Part shown: piece by piece, positions 6,519-15,544 of the stretch | How positions within the stretch are numbered: the first letter of the stretch is position 1 | How the letters are laid out: each line of letters starts with the position of its first letter | Origin: Clostridium sp. AM33-3 | GTDB lineage: Bacteria; Bacillota; Clostridia; Lachnospirales; Lachnospiraceae | Direction: 5' to 3' | Assembly: GCF_003480315.1 (NCBI RefSeq) | Contig: NZ_QUIV01000001.1 | Coordinates: 124,001 to 188,000, forward strand | DNA: 64,000 nucleotides | The notes under the pieces: model-generated | Databases searched by the model: none | Told to the model about the DNA's origin: nothing | Seen by the model: only the letters and a program-made list of their open reading frames with translations | Program-made: the position numbers and the translations under genes

Positions 6519-8027
6519 ATGCAGAGACATGCATCTGTTGTGATATTTGGAGGGACATCCGAGGGACGTGAGCTGGCAGAGTATGCTGAGGCGCGTCATA
6601 TTCCGGTTCTGGTCAGTGTGGTATCCGGCTACGGGGAAAGTCTGCTGAGAGAAAGTGATCTGGTTCAGGTACATACCGGAGCGCTGGATGAAGCTGCCAT
6701 GCGGCAGTTTTTGCTGGAAGCAGCCCCGAAGCTTGTGCTGGATGCCACCCATCCCTATGCCAGAGTGGTGACGGAGCAGGTGGCAGCGCTGTGCCGGGAG
6801 CTTGCAATTTCTTATCAGCGGATTTTAAGGGGATCAGAGACTGAGAAAGCTGCAGGACAGAACTCAGGGATGCAGGAAGACAGACAGGATTTGGCGCCTG
6901 TATTTGTGGTGGATTCTGTAAGTGAGGCAGCTGCGTGTCTGAAACAGGATGGCCGCCCGGTTCTCCTTACCACCGGAAGCAAGGAACTGGAAGCGTTTGC
7001 CGGGGATCCGGTTTTGCGGGAACGCATCTTTGCACGGGTCCTTCCGGACAGTCAGGTCCTTAAAAAATGTGAGGATCTTGGCCTTCACGGCGCCCACATC
7101 ATTGCCATGCAGGGACCGTTTTCGGTGGAACTGAATTATGCGCTGCTGCGTACCGTGCAGGCAGGGTGGCTTGTCACAAAGGAAGCCGGAAAGCGCGGCG
7201 GCTTTGCGGAGAAAATAGAGGCTGCAAGGCAGTGCGGCGTATCCGTGGTCGTGATCCGGCGGCCGGTCCACGAGGAAGGAATCTCGCTGGAAGAGGCAAA
7301 GAGACAGATGGATGCATACCGGACGGCCAGGCCGCCGGAAAACAGCGAAGCAGATGGCACGGGCAGACGTTTTCTCAGTATGATCGGCATGGGCATGGGC
7401 GGCGCAAAGCAGCTTACCCTGGAAGCCCTGGAAGTGCTGGAGCGTAGTGATATTGTGTTCGGTGCGTCCCGGATGCTCGCAGACCTGGCACCGTTGATCC
7501 GCGAAAAACATCAGGAAACCTATTACCAGCCGGAAAAGATTCTGGACTGGCTGGAAAAAAATAGAGCCTGTCAGCATGCCGTGGTGGTCTGCTCCGGGGA
7601 TACCGGGTTTTACAGCGGAAGCGGCAGCATGATGCGGGAACTGAAAGCACGTTTTGGTGAAGTGGAATCCAGTCCTTATGAGGTAACGGTTTTTCCGGGC
7701 ATTTCTTCTGTATCGGCCCTTGCGGCACGCTTTGGGATATCCTGGGACGATGCCTGTCTCGCCAGTGCCCATGGGCGGGACTGCGATGCGGCGGCGCTCC
7801 TCAAGGAGCATGAAAAAGTATTTCTGCTGTTGGACAGCAGTATGAATTTGAGACAGATCTGCCGGATCCTGAAGGATGCTGACATGGGAAATACCAGAAT
7901 TTACGCGGGTATCCGTATGGGATATGAGGACGAACGTAAAATTTACGGAACAGCAGAAGAACTGACAGATATTGAGACGAACAGTCTGACGGCTGTATTT
8001 CTGGAGCGGGAAAAAGATGAGAGATGA
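6519..8027 (+). CDS. cbiJE: Fused CbiJ-CbiE: precorrin-6 reductase / C5-methyltransferase
   Basis: 502-residue fusion. Residues 1-275 are CbiJ/CobK, which reduces cobalt-precorrin-6A: VIFGGTSEGRELAEYA at the start, VLDATHPYARVVTEQ, LLTTGSKELEAF, and VTKEAGKRGGFAEKIEAA. Residues about 284-500 are CbiE, which methylates C5 of cobalt-precorrin-7: LSMIGMGMGGAKQLTLEA, VVVCSGDTGFYSG and VTVFPGISSVSALAARFG, typical of tetrapyrrole methylases. ATG 6519 is used because AGGAGGG (6504-6510) is 8 bases away; the ATG at 6513 is too close. It overlaps the next gene by 11 bases. Fusing J with E is unusual, because CbiE more often joins CbiT. Confidence 0.92.
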   Translation: MQRHASVVIFGGTSEGRELAEYAEARHIPVLVSVVSGYGESLLRESDLVQVHTGALDEAAMRQFLLEAAPKLVLDATHPYARVVTEQVAALCRELAISYQRILRGSETEKAAGQNSGMQEDRQDLAPVFVVDSVSEAAACLKQDGRPVLLTTGSKELEAFAGDPVLRERIFARVLPDSQVLKKCEDLGLHGAHIIAMQGPFSVELNYALLRTVQAGWLVTKEAGKRGGFAEKIEAARQCGVSVVVIRRPVHEEGISLEEAKRQMDAYRTARPPENSEADGTGRRFLSMIGMGMGGAKQLTLEALEVLERSDIVFGASRMLADLAPLIREKHQETYYQPEKILDWLEKNRACQHAVVVCSGDTGFYSGSGSMMRELKARFGEVESSPYEVTVFPGISSVSALAARFGISWDDACLASAHGRDCDAAALLKEHEKVFLLLDSSMNLRQICRILKDADMGNTRIYAGIRMGYEDERKIYGTAEELTDIETNSLTAVFLEREKDER

Positions 8028-10038
8028 ATGGTTTATCCGGGGAGAAATCCCCATGACAAAAAGTGAAGTACGGGCAGTTTCCGTTTCCAGGCTGGAACTG
8101 CAGACGAACAGCATTGTGTATGATATTGGGGCAGGCACGGGATCTGTTTCCGTGGAGGCGGCACTTAAGGTGCCGAAGGGCCATGTGTATGCCTTTGAAC
8201 AGAAGGAAGAGGGCTGTGCGTTGATCCGGGCAAACGCGGAAAAGGCGGGCTTAACCAATCTTACCGTGGTTCCGGGGAAAGCACCGGAGTCACTGGCTGG
8301 ATACCCGGCCCCGGACCGGGTGTTCCTTGGCGGAAGCAGCGGCAATATGGAGGAAATCCTGGATCTGGTGACGGAATTAAACCCGGCAGTTCAGCTCGTG
8401 GTCAATGTGATCGCCCTGGAGAGCCTGAATCAGGCCATGGCATGGTTTCAGAAAAAGGGATGGGAGCCGGAGGTGGTCTGCATGCAGGTATCCCGGGCGG
8501 CAAAGCGCGGCCCGTACCACATGATGCAGGCGCAGAATCCGATCTATATCCTTGCGGCACAGGGGCAACAGACACAGCAATCACAGAACGTGCCGGTAGC
8601 GCCCGGACAGAACGGACGCGCGCAGCAAGATGCAGATTTTCCCCGTATCCTGTTGGCAGCTCCGGGAAGCGGCAGCGGCAAGACTCTTCTTATCACCGGC
8701 CTTCTGACCCTGTTTCAGAACCGCGGCATCCGCTGCCGTTCTTTCAAATGCGGCCCGGACTACATCGACCCGATGTTTCACAAATACGTTCTGGGTATCG
8801 ACAGCTGCAACCTGGACAGCTTCTTTCTTTCGCAAGAGGAGCTGCAGGCGCTGTTTCGAAAACGGGCGGCAGACGCGGAGCTTTCCGTTCTGGAAGGCGT
8901 GATGGGCTATTATGACGGGATTGGCGGCAATTCCACTTCTGCCAGCACCTATGAGGTGGCAACAATAACCGATACTCCGGCCATTCTTGTGGTGAATGGA
9001 AAAGGCAGCAGCCTTTCTCTGGCGGCGCAAATCAAAGGATTTCTGGACTATCGGAAGGACAGCCATATTTGCGGTGTGATCTTAAATAAAACGAACAAAA
9101 TGGTAGGCGAACGCCTGCGTCCGGAGATTGAAAAGCTGGGCGTGCGTTATCTTGGCGCGGTGCCGGTCTGTGAGATCATGGACATCAAGAGCCGCCATCT
9201 GGGACTCACGATGCCGCAGGAGCAGAGTGAACTGCGCGGGCATCTGAATGCCTTTGCGAAACAGCTGGAGGAGTATCTGGATGTCGATGGGATTCTGGAG
9301 CTGGCGGGATACTCCGGAGAGAAACTGCCGGAAGCCGGAAAAACTGAGCAATCCAACCAGACAGATTTGAACCAGGAAGAAACAAAACAGGATGAGATCC
9401 GCCCCATAGACTCGGAGAGTGAACCTCCTACCCGCCGCATGGCGGTAGCTATGGACGAGGCCTTCTGCTTCTACTATCAGGAAAATCTGGACTTTTTAAG
9501 ACAGCACGGCTGGGAAGTGGTTCCGTTTTCTCCGCTCCACGATGTGGCATTGCCGGAGCAGGTTCATGCCATCTTACTGGGCGGCGGATACCCGGAGCTC
9601 TACGCAAAGGAGCTGTCTGCCAATGAGCCGATGCTTGTGTCCATCCGAAACGCTCATGCAGAGGGCATCAAAATTCTGGCGGAATGCGGCGGATTTCTGT
9701 ATCTTCAGGAGCACCTGGAGGATGAAATGGGAAACTGCTGGCCTATGGCCGGACTGATCCACGCAGACGGATTCCGCACAGAAAAACTTGGCCGTTTCGG
9801 ATATATTTCTCTGACGCAGAATGGCGCAGTACGGATCAAAGGGCATGAATTCCACTACTGGGAGAGCACCGCACCGGGATCAGCGTTTCGGGCAGAAAAA
9901 CCGCAGTCGGACCGCGGCTGGGATTGTATGTACCGGACGGACAGTCTGCTAGCGGGCTTTCCGCATCTTTATTATTTATCCGGACCGGATCTGATCCTGA
10001 GCTTTTTATCCGGTCCTGAGGGAGAGGAAACAACATGA
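8017..10038 (+). CDS. cbiTA: Fused CbiT-CbiA: decarboxylating methyltransferase / cobyrinate a,c-diamide synthase
   Basis: 673-residue fusion. Residues 1-180 are CbiT (IRGEIPMTKSEVRAVSVSRL, YDIGAGTGSVSVEAAL), which methylates C15 and decarboxylates cobalt-precorrin-6B. A Gln-rich linker follows. From about residue 206 comes CbiA, which amidates the a and c side chains: P-loop APGSGSGKT near 215, KCGPDYIDP and EGVMGYYDG. A hydrophilic insert spans about 431-475. The glutaminase domain then has AILLGGGYPELYA and the nucleophile Cys557 in LAECGGFLYL. Both halves look intact. These enzymes act at separate steps, so the fusion does not join consecutive reactions. Confidence 0.92.
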   Translation: MRDEWFIRGEIPMTKSEVRAVSVSRLELQTNSIVYDIGAGTGSVSVEAALKVPKGHVYAFEQKEEGCALIRANAEKAGLTNLTVVPGKAPESLAGYPAPDRVFLGGSSGNMEEILDLVTELNPAVQLVVNVIALESLNQAMAWFQKKGWEPEVVCMQVSRAAKRGPYHMMQAQNPIYILAAQGQQTQQSQNVPVAPGQNGRAQQDADFPRILLAAPGSGSGKTLLITGLLTLFQNRGIRCRSFKCGPDYIDPMFHKYVLGIDSCNLDSFFLSQEELQALFRKRAADAELSVLEGVMGYYDGIGGNSTSASTYEVATITDTPAILVVNGKGSSLSLAAQIKGFLDYRKDSHICGVILNKTNKMVGERLRPEIEKLGVRYLGAVPVCEIMDIKSRHLGLTMPQEQSELRGHLNAFAKQLEEYLDVDGILELAGYSGEKLPEAGKTEQSNQTDLNQEETKQDEIRPIDSESEPPTRRMAVAMDEAFCFYYQENLDFLRQHGWEVVPFSPLHDVALPEQVHAILLGGGYPELYAKELSANEPMLVSIRNAHAEGIKILAECGGFLYLQEHLEDEMGNCWPMAGLIHADGFRTEKLGRFGYISLTQNGAVRIKGHEFHYWESTAPGSAFRAEKPQSDRGWDCMYRTDSLLAGFPHLYYLSGPDLILSFLSGPEGEETT

Positions 10039-10571
10039 TGCATCTTGTGACCGGCGCTTCCGCCAGCGGAAAATCCGCCTACGCGGAAAATCTGCTTGTA
10101 CCTGCAAAGAGCGCAGAAAAATATTATATCGCCACCATGCGTCCCTGGGGCGCAGAAGGAGCGGCACGGGTGAAAAAGCACCGTGCCATGCGGGAGGGAA
10201 AGGGTTTTCAGACCATCGAAGCCTTCCACACACTGGATGCTTTACGCCTGCCGGAAAAGGGAAGCCTGATGCTGGAGTGCATGTCCAACCTGTTAGCCAA
10301 TGAGCAGTTTGAGCTTGGCGGAACAGATGCGGAAATCCTGGACCGGATCCAACAGGGCATTCAGAATTTAAAGGAACAGACCGAAGATCTGATCATCGTG
10401 ACGAACGAGATTTTTTCAGACGGATGCCGTTATGACGCAGAGACCGTCCGCTACATAAGACTTCTCGGAAACCTTAATATCCGGATGGCAGAGGAGGCGG
10501 ATGCCGTAACAGAAGTTGTGTATGGAATTCCCATCCGCCGGAAAGGAGAAGATGCGAATGAGCAGCAATGA
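10035..10571 (+). CDS. cobU: CobU-like adenosylcobinamide kinase/guanylyltransferase
   Basis: 178 residues. The N-terminal P-loop is GASASGKS, then YYIATMRPWGAEGAARVKKHRAMREGKGF, which keeps the basic KKHR stretch with the His guanylylated in CobU. LIIVTNEIFSDG corresponds to the family's TNEVG motif, though here it lacks the usual GxGIVP continuation. It activates adenosylcobinamide for nucleotide-loop assembly. The start overlaps the cbiTA stop as ATGA; ATG 10038 is an alternative. A second, shorter CobU-like gene lies two genes downstream, so function may be split between them. Confidence 0.82.
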   Translation: MMHLVTGASASGKSAYAENLLVPAKSAEKYYIATMRPWGAEGAARVKKHRAMREGKGFQTIEAFHTLDALRLPEKGSLMLECMSNLLANEQFELGGTDAEILDRIQQGIQNLKEQTEDLIIVTNEIFSDGCRYDAETVRYIRLLGNLNIRMAEEADAVTEVVYGIPIRRKGEDANEQQ

Positions 10572-11349
10572 GAAAACCCTGCCTTCAATTCTGGAAAGCT
10601 TTGTGATCGCGTTTTCCATGTATTCCCGCATCCCTATGCCCTTTGTGGAGTGGAGTGAGTGCGGTATGAAGTACGCCTTCTGCTTTTTCCCGCTGATCGG
10701 TGTGGTGATCGGCGCGTGTGTCTGCGCCTTTTGCTGGCTGTCCGTGCAGGCCGGGCTTGGTATTCTGGCTTTTTCCCTTCTGGGAACGGCTGTCCCGCTG
10801 CTCATCACCGGAGGCATTCACATGGATGGATTTCTGGATGTGACGGATGCCAGAAGCTCCTTCCAGAGCCGGGAACGAAAGCTGGAAATCTTAAAGGACC
10901 CTCACGCCGGAGCCTTTGCCATTGCCGGGTGCGGTGTCTATCTGCTGCTGTACACGGCAGCCTTTTCAGAGCTGCGTCTGGAGGCCTTTCCGGCCATTGG
11001 CGGAATCTATGTGATGACACGGGCCCTGAGCGGTCTTTCGGTTCTCTGTTTCCCAAAGGCAAGAAAGGATGGACTGGCAGCTACGTTTGCCAAAGGAACC
11101 GGAAACGGAGCACCGGCAGTCAAAGCAGTGCTGGCAGTCTGGCTTCTGGTGGGAATTGCGTTTGTATTTCTGGTATCCGGTACCGTCACGGCAGTGGTCC
11201 TGACAGTGGCAGCAGCGGCAGTGTTTCTCTGGTATCATCACATGGCCATGCATGAATTTGGCGGAACCACCGGTGATCTGGCCGGATACTTTTTACAGAC
11301 CGCGGAGCTGGTGATGGTTGCGGCACTGGCCGTGTGCGGCCGCCTGTAG
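10558..11349 (+). CDS. cobS: Adenosylcobinamide-GDP ribazoletransferase CobS
   Basis: Polytopic membrane enzyme (263 residues) joining adenosylcobinamide-GDP to alpha-ribazole (phosphate). Family motifs are SMYSRIPMP near the N-terminus, FFPLIGVVIG, GGIHMDGFLDVTDA (the metal-binding DGxxD core), KDPHAGAFAIAG, and a late GGTTGDLAGYFLQ. Five to seven hydrophobic helices are evident. ATG 10558 is preferred because AAAGGAG is 9 bases upstream; ATG 10552 is only 3 from it. It overlaps the end of cobU by 14 bases. Confidence 0.93.
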   Translation: MSSNEKTLPSILESFVIAFSMYSRIPMPFVEWSECGMKYAFCFFPLIGVVIGACVCAFCWLSVQAGLGILAFSLLGTAVPLLITGGIHMDGFLDVTDARSSFQSRERKLEILKDPHAGAFAIAGCGVYLLLYTAAFSELRLEAFPAIGGIYVMTRALSGLSVLCFPKARKDGLAATFAKGTGNGAPAVKAVLAVWLLVGIAFVFLVSGTVTAVVLTVAAAAVFLWYHHMAMHEFGGTTGDLAGYFLQTAELVMVAALAVCGRL

Positions 11350-11443
11350 GCAGGCATGACGTTGGCAGTGCTCCGACATGAATTCGGTGAGATGTACAGG
11401 GCCTGCCGCGAAAAAGGAAACTACAGTAAGGAGTTTACATAGC

Positions 11444-11767
11444 ATGATTCTGATTATCGGAGGAAGCTTTCAGGGAAAGAAAGCATATGCAGCACAGATC
11501 TGCAAAGACGGAAGGATCCTTGCCGATTTTCAGGACCGCATCCGCGCGGTACTGGAAGCCGGGGAAGATCCGGAAGCGTTTACTCGACAGCTTCTCACAG
11601 ACCCGCCCGCGGTGATCACGCTGGATGAGGTGGGCTGCGGCATAGTCCCGCTGGAGAAGTCAGAGCGGGACTACCGCGAGGCCGTGGGCCATGCCGGACA
11701 GATGTTAGCGGCAGCGGCAGCAGAGGTTTACCGGATGCAGTGCGGCATTGCAGTCCGGATCAAATAA
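11444..11767 (+). CDS. Short CobU paralogue
   Basis: 107 residues. It begins MILIIGGSFQGKKAYA, a P-loop related to that of CobU, and carries VITLDEVGCGIVPLEKSERDYREAVGHAGQML and a CGIAVRIK end, matching the C-terminal half of CobU. The central part of CobU, including the guanylylated His region, is missing. AAGGAG sits 10 bases before ATG 11444. Together with the 178-residue protein at 10035, which lacks a good GxGIVP segment, it suggests the kinase and guanylyltransferase roles are shared. Alternatively, one copy is degenerate or regulatory. Confidence 0.7.
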   Translation: MILIIGGSFQGKKAYAAQICKDGRILADFQDRIRAVLEAGEDPEAFTRQLLTDPPAVITLDEVGCGIVPLEKSERDYREAVGHAGQMLAAAAAEVYRMQCGIAVRIK

Positions 11768-11791
11768 AAGAAAAAAGGAATGTAAAGCAGC

Positions 11792-12802
11792 ATGAGATTA
11801 ACACAGCTTTGGATGGAATATGCGGCAGCAGCCTGTATTGGCTTTCTGATCGACTTTATCGTGGGAGATCCGCAGGGACTCTGGCACCCGGTCTGCGGGA
11901 TCGGCAGCCTGATTTCCCGTATGGAAAAGAAGCTTCGAAAGAATACGGAAGATACCCCGCAGAATCTGCTTCTGGCCGGGGCGGCGCTGGCCGTGACCAT
12001 TCCCTGTATGACGGTGATGATTACGGCAGTGCTTCTGCTGGCAGCAGGCTTCATCCATCCTTATCTCCGTTTTGTCCTCATGTGTGTGCTGGATGGCTGG
12101 ATCCTTGCGGCCCGCTCGTTGAAAACGGAGAGCATGAAGGTATACCGGCGACTGAAGGAGAAGGATTTAAACGGCGCCCGCTATGCGGTATCCATGATCG
12201 TTGGGCGTGATACAGAGAGACTGACGGCAGAGGGCGTCACCAGGGCGGCGGTGGAGACTGTGGCGGAAAATGCGTCGGACGGTGTCATTGCCCCTCTGTT
12301 ATTTCTGCTCTTTTTCGGTCCGGTTGGGGGCTTCTTTTATAAGGCAGTCAACACCATGGATTCCATGGTTGGGTATAAAAACGAGAAGTACCTGTATTTC
12401 GGCCGCGCGGCGGCGAAGCTGGATGACCTGGTCAATTATATTCCGGCGAGGCTTACCGGCCTGGCCTTTGCGGCGGCGGCCTGCCTGATCCCCGGAATGA
12501 GCGGCAAAAACGCATTTAAAATCTGGCGGCGGGACCGCAGAAACCATAAGAGCCCGAATTCGGCCCAGAGTGAATCGGCCTGCGCCGGGGCACTGGGCGT
12601 ACAGCTGGCGGGGGATGCCTGGTATTTTGGCGAGCTGTATCATAAGCCTGCCATCGGCGATGCCCTTCGCCCGATAGAACCGGAGGATATCCCGAGAGCC
12701 AACCGCCTGATGTATGTGGCCTCGGTTCTGACTCTGGTAGTCTGTGCGGCGGCAGTGGCGCTGATCTGTTGTATGTTCGCACCGGGAGGTATGGGACTAT
12801 GA
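11792..12802 (+). CDS. cbiB: Adenosylcobinamide-phosphate synthase CbiB
   Basis: Membrane enzyme (336 residues) that attaches aminopropanol phosphate to adenosylcobyric acid. LIDFIVGDPQGLWHPVCGIGSLI is the CbiB/CobD signature. RYAVSMIVGRDTERLTAEGVTRAAVETVAENASDGVIAPL and FFYKAVNTMDSMVGYKNEKY follow as in the family. At least four hydrophobic helices are visible. It overlaps the cobD start by four bases (ATGA). It would use the amine made by CobD next door. Confidence 0.95.
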   Translation: MRLTQLWMEYAAAACIGFLIDFIVGDPQGLWHPVCGIGSLISRMEKKLRKNTEDTPQNLLLAGAALAVTIPCMTVMITAVLLLAAGFIHPYLRFVLMCVLDGWILAARSLKTESMKVYRRLKEKDLNGARYAVSMIVGRDTERLTAEGVTRAAVETVAENASDGVIAPLLFLLFFGPVGGFFYKAVNTMDSMVGYKNEKYLYFGRAAAKLDDLVNYIPARLTGLAFAAAACLIPGMSGKNAFKIWRRDRRNHKSPNSAQSESACAGALGVQLAGDAWYFGELYHKPAIGDALRPIEPEDIPRANRLMYVASVLTLVVCAAAVALICCMFAPGGMGL

Positions 12803-13902
12803 AAAAACAGCAGATAACCACCTGTCAGCCGGACAAGGCGGTCCGGCACGGCGGAGATATTTACCGAAATCCGGTCCGGTATGATTTCTCCATCAATTTG
12901 AATCCCCTTGGCATGCCGGAGGGGGTGAAACGGAGGCTGAAAGAAACTGTGGAGGACTGGGGACGCTATCCGGATCCGCAGTGTGAAGCGCTTACGAGAG
13001 CACTTGCCGATTATCATCAGATTGCGGCAGACAGGATCCTCTGCTCCAACGGTGCGGCCGATCTCATTTACGGGCTGGTGCAGACCATAAAGCCAAGGCA
13101 GGCACTTTTGCTTTCACCGGGATTTGCAGAGTACGAGCAGGCACTTGCCCGGTCAGGCTGTGAGATCCGCTACAGCCGTCTTTACCCGGAAAACGGTTTT
13201 CTTCCGGATGTGCAGCAGCTTTGTGAGCAGATCACGCCGGATACGGACCTTATCTTTTTCTGCAATCCCAATAATCCGACCGGGCATGCCGTTCCCAGGG
13301 AACAGATCCTGCAGATCGCAAAGCGCTGTGAGGAGACCGCAACCAGGCTGATCCTGGATGAATGCTTCTGTGACCTTCTGGATCACCCGGAAGCATACAG
13401 TGTTGTACCGGAAGCAGAGCATTTTCCGGGGCTGTTTATTCTGAGAGCGTTTACCAAAACCTATGCAATGGCGGGGCTGAGACTGGGCTACGGGATCTGT
13501 GCGGACCGCGGGCTTTTGCGCAGGCTTTCTGCAGGACGCCAGCCCTGGAGCATTTCCGTGCCGGCCCAGGAGGCAGGATGCGCGGCACTGCGGGAAAGCG
13601 TCTATTTAAACGAAGCAAGGGAGCTTTTAAAAGCAGGAAGGGTATATCTTACCCGGGAGCTTCGCAGAATGGGATTTCTGGTTTACGATTCCGATATCAA
13701 TTTTATTTTGTTTTTTTACGGGCAAGAACCAAGGCCTCTCCACTTGTATGAGGCATGTTTAAAGCGGGGGATCCTGCTGCGGGACTGCAGCAATTTTACG
13801 GGACTTGCCTGTGGATATTACCGGATCTGCGTAAGCGGACAGAAGGAAAACCAGATCCTGGTCCATACTCTGGAGCAGATTCTGGAGGAAACAGGAAAAT
13901 AA
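12799..13902 (+). CDS. cobD: Threonine-phosphate decarboxylase CobD (PLP)
   Basis: 367-residue class I aminotransferase-fold enzyme making (R)-1-amino-2-propanol phosphate for CbiB. The HGGDIYRNPVRYDFSINLNPLGMP start, CNPNNPTGHAVP, ILDECFCDLLD and the PLP lysine K220 in AFTKTYAMAGLRLGYG are all as expected. ATG 12799 has GGGAGG 9 bases upstream and overlaps the cbiB stop. CobD lies at the end of the cobalamin operon; a two-component system starts 19 bases later in the same direction, so read-through is possible. Confidence 0.95.
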   Translation: MKKQQITTCQPDKAVRHGGDIYRNPVRYDFSINLNPLGMPEGVKRRLKETVEDWGRYPDPQCEALTRALADYHQIAADRILCSNGAADLIYGLVQTIKPRQALLLSPGFAEYEQALARSGCEIRYSRLYPENGFLPDVQQLCEQITPDTDLIFFCNPNNPTGHAVPREQILQIAKRCEETATRLILDECFCDLLDHPEAYSVVPEAEHFPGLFILRAFTKTYAMAGLRLGYGICADRGLLRRLSAGRQPWSISVPAQEAGCAALRESVYLNEARELLKAGRVYLTRELRRMGFLVYDSDINFILFFYGQEPRPLHLYEACLKRGILLRDCSNFTGLACGYYRICVSGQKENQILVHTLEQILEETGK

Positions 13903-13921
13903 TCAAAGGAGAAGGCAGATC

Positions 13922-15532
13922 ATGAACTTATATCGGATCATCCTTGTGGACGATGAGGAGGAAGTGCGCAAGGGCATCATACGAAAGATTGACTGGAATC
14001 ACCTGGGGTTTGAGGTGGTCGGAGATGCAGAGAACGGAGCAGAGGCATTGGAAAAGATTGAACAGCTGGAGCCGGAGGTAGTCATGACGGATATCCGTAT
14101 GCCGTTTATGGACGGTCTGGCGCTGACAGAACGGATCCGGCAGAAGTACCCGTCCATGAAGGTGCTGATCTTTTCCGGCTTCGATGACTTTGAGTATGCG
14201 CAGCAGGCCATTAAGCTGAACGTGACGGAGTATATTTTAAAACCGGTGAACGTGGAGGAGCTTTCTGAAATCCTCACCCGGGTCAGAAAAAATTTGGATG
14301 AGGAGATCAGCCAGCGGCGCGATGCGGCTCTTCTGCGGGAGAGCTATCAGAAAAGTCTGCCGATCCTCCGTGCGGTATTCTTAAACGATCTGATGAGGGG
14401 AACTGCCGATTCCGGTATGATCGAAGAGAAGCTTAAGGAATACAGTGTAGACATTCTTCATGCAAAAAAATGGCTGACGGCGCTGATCCATATTGAGGCA
14501 GAGAACGCGGAAGGACCGAACGCCCTGCAAAAGGAGCTGATCCCGATCTCCGTGCGGCAGATCGCGGAGGACCATTTAAGAGATTACTGCCGGTTTACCA
14601 TCTTTAACTCGTCGGCCGGCATTACTCTGATCGCGGCCATTGATGAGAACAATTCCCAGACCGGTCTTCTGGATCACCTGGGAGATATCTGCAAGGAGTG
14701 CCGGAGAGTTCTGGAGGTCACGGTGACCATTGCGGTGGGACACAGCTGCCAGAAGCTTTCCGAACTCAGCCGGATGTATCAGTCTGCGGTGGATGCACTG
14801 GGCTACCGGAGTATTGTCGGTGTGGGCCAGACGATTTATATCAATGATGTAGAACCGGTAAGCCGCGGCAAACTGAAATTTGACAATGCGGATGAAAATG
14901 ATTTCATCACAGCGGTGAAATTCGGCCCGGAGGAAAAAATCCGGGAAACCATACACAGTCTGATGACACGCATGGATGATGCCCGGGTACATGTCAGACA
15001 GCAGCAGCTGTACATGCTTTCTCTGTTTAACTGCGTGACCCGTCTGATGCAGCAGTATGATCTCACCACCCGTGAGATTTTTGATACGGAAAAACAGTAT
15101 CTGGATATCCAGGCAGCCATTGGAAAGCCGGAGAAATTTGAATCGTGGATCCTGGGTGTATCTTTCAGGATCCATGAGGGCATAAACCGGGAACGTGACA
15201 ATACCACCAAGAAGGTGATCCTGGAAGCGCGGCGCTACGTTGAAAACCATTATCAGGATCCCTCTCTTTCTGTGGAAATGATCTGCCGGGAGCTTCATAT
15301 GAGTCCGGCTTATTTTTCCACGATGTTCCGCAAGGTAACGGGCCAGACGTACATTGCCTACCTGACGGAGGTGCGTCTGCAGAAGGCAGTGGAGCTCTTA
15401 AATGAGACTGATGACAAGACCTATGTGATTGCCCAGAAGGTGGGATATCAGGAGCAGAATTATTTCAGCTACGTGTTCAAGAAGCGCTTCGGTATTTCAC
15501 CGACGAAATACCGCGGCACCCAGAATGGCTGA
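13922..15532 (+). CDS. YesN-type response regulator (receiver + AraC HTH)
   Basis: 536 residues. The receiver domain is residues 1-125: LVDDEEEVRKGI acid pocket, phospho-acceptor Asp in VVMTDIRMPFMDG, LIFSGFDDFEYA, ILKPVN with the conserved Lys. A long central region follows. The AraC/XylS double helix-turn-helix occupies about 435-533, with AYFSTMFRKVTGQTYIAYLTEVRLQKA and a FKKRFGISPTKYR ending. RBS AAAGGAGAAGG precedes ATG 13922. It pairs with the YesM-like kinase 12 bases downstream and probably activates the sugar-uptake genes that follow at 19516-23259. Confidence 0.93.
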   Translation: MNLYRIILVDDEEEVRKGIIRKIDWNHLGFEVVGDAENGAEALEKIEQLEPEVVMTDIRMPFMDGLALTERIRQKYPSMKVLIFSGFDDFEYAQQAIKLNVTEYILKPVNVEELSEILTRVRKNLDEEISQRRDAALLRESYQKSLPILRAVFLNDLMRGTADSGMIEEKLKEYSVDILHAKKWLTALIHIEAENAEGPNALQKELIPISVRQIAEDHLRDYCRFTIFNSSAGITLIAAIDENNSQTGLLDHLGDICKECRRVLEVTVTIAVGHSCQKLSELSRMYQSAVDALGYRSIVGVGQTIYINDVEPVSRGKLKFDNADENDFITAVKFGPEEKIRETIHSLMTRMDDARVHVRQQQLYMLSLFNCVTRLMQQYDLTTREIFDTEKQYLDIQAAIGKPEKFESWILGVSFRIHEGINRERDNTTKKVILEARRYVENHYQDPSLSVEMICRELHMSPAYFSTMFRKVTGQTYIAYLTEVRLQKAVELLNETDDKTYVIAQKVGYQEQNYFSYVFKKRFGISPTKYRGTQNG

Positions 15533-15544
15533 TGAGGAGGCGCT

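Noticed and set aside
11357..11443. 28-codon open frame between cobS and the short CobU gene
   Set aside because: No ribosome site, and the frame contains the ribosome site of the next gene.
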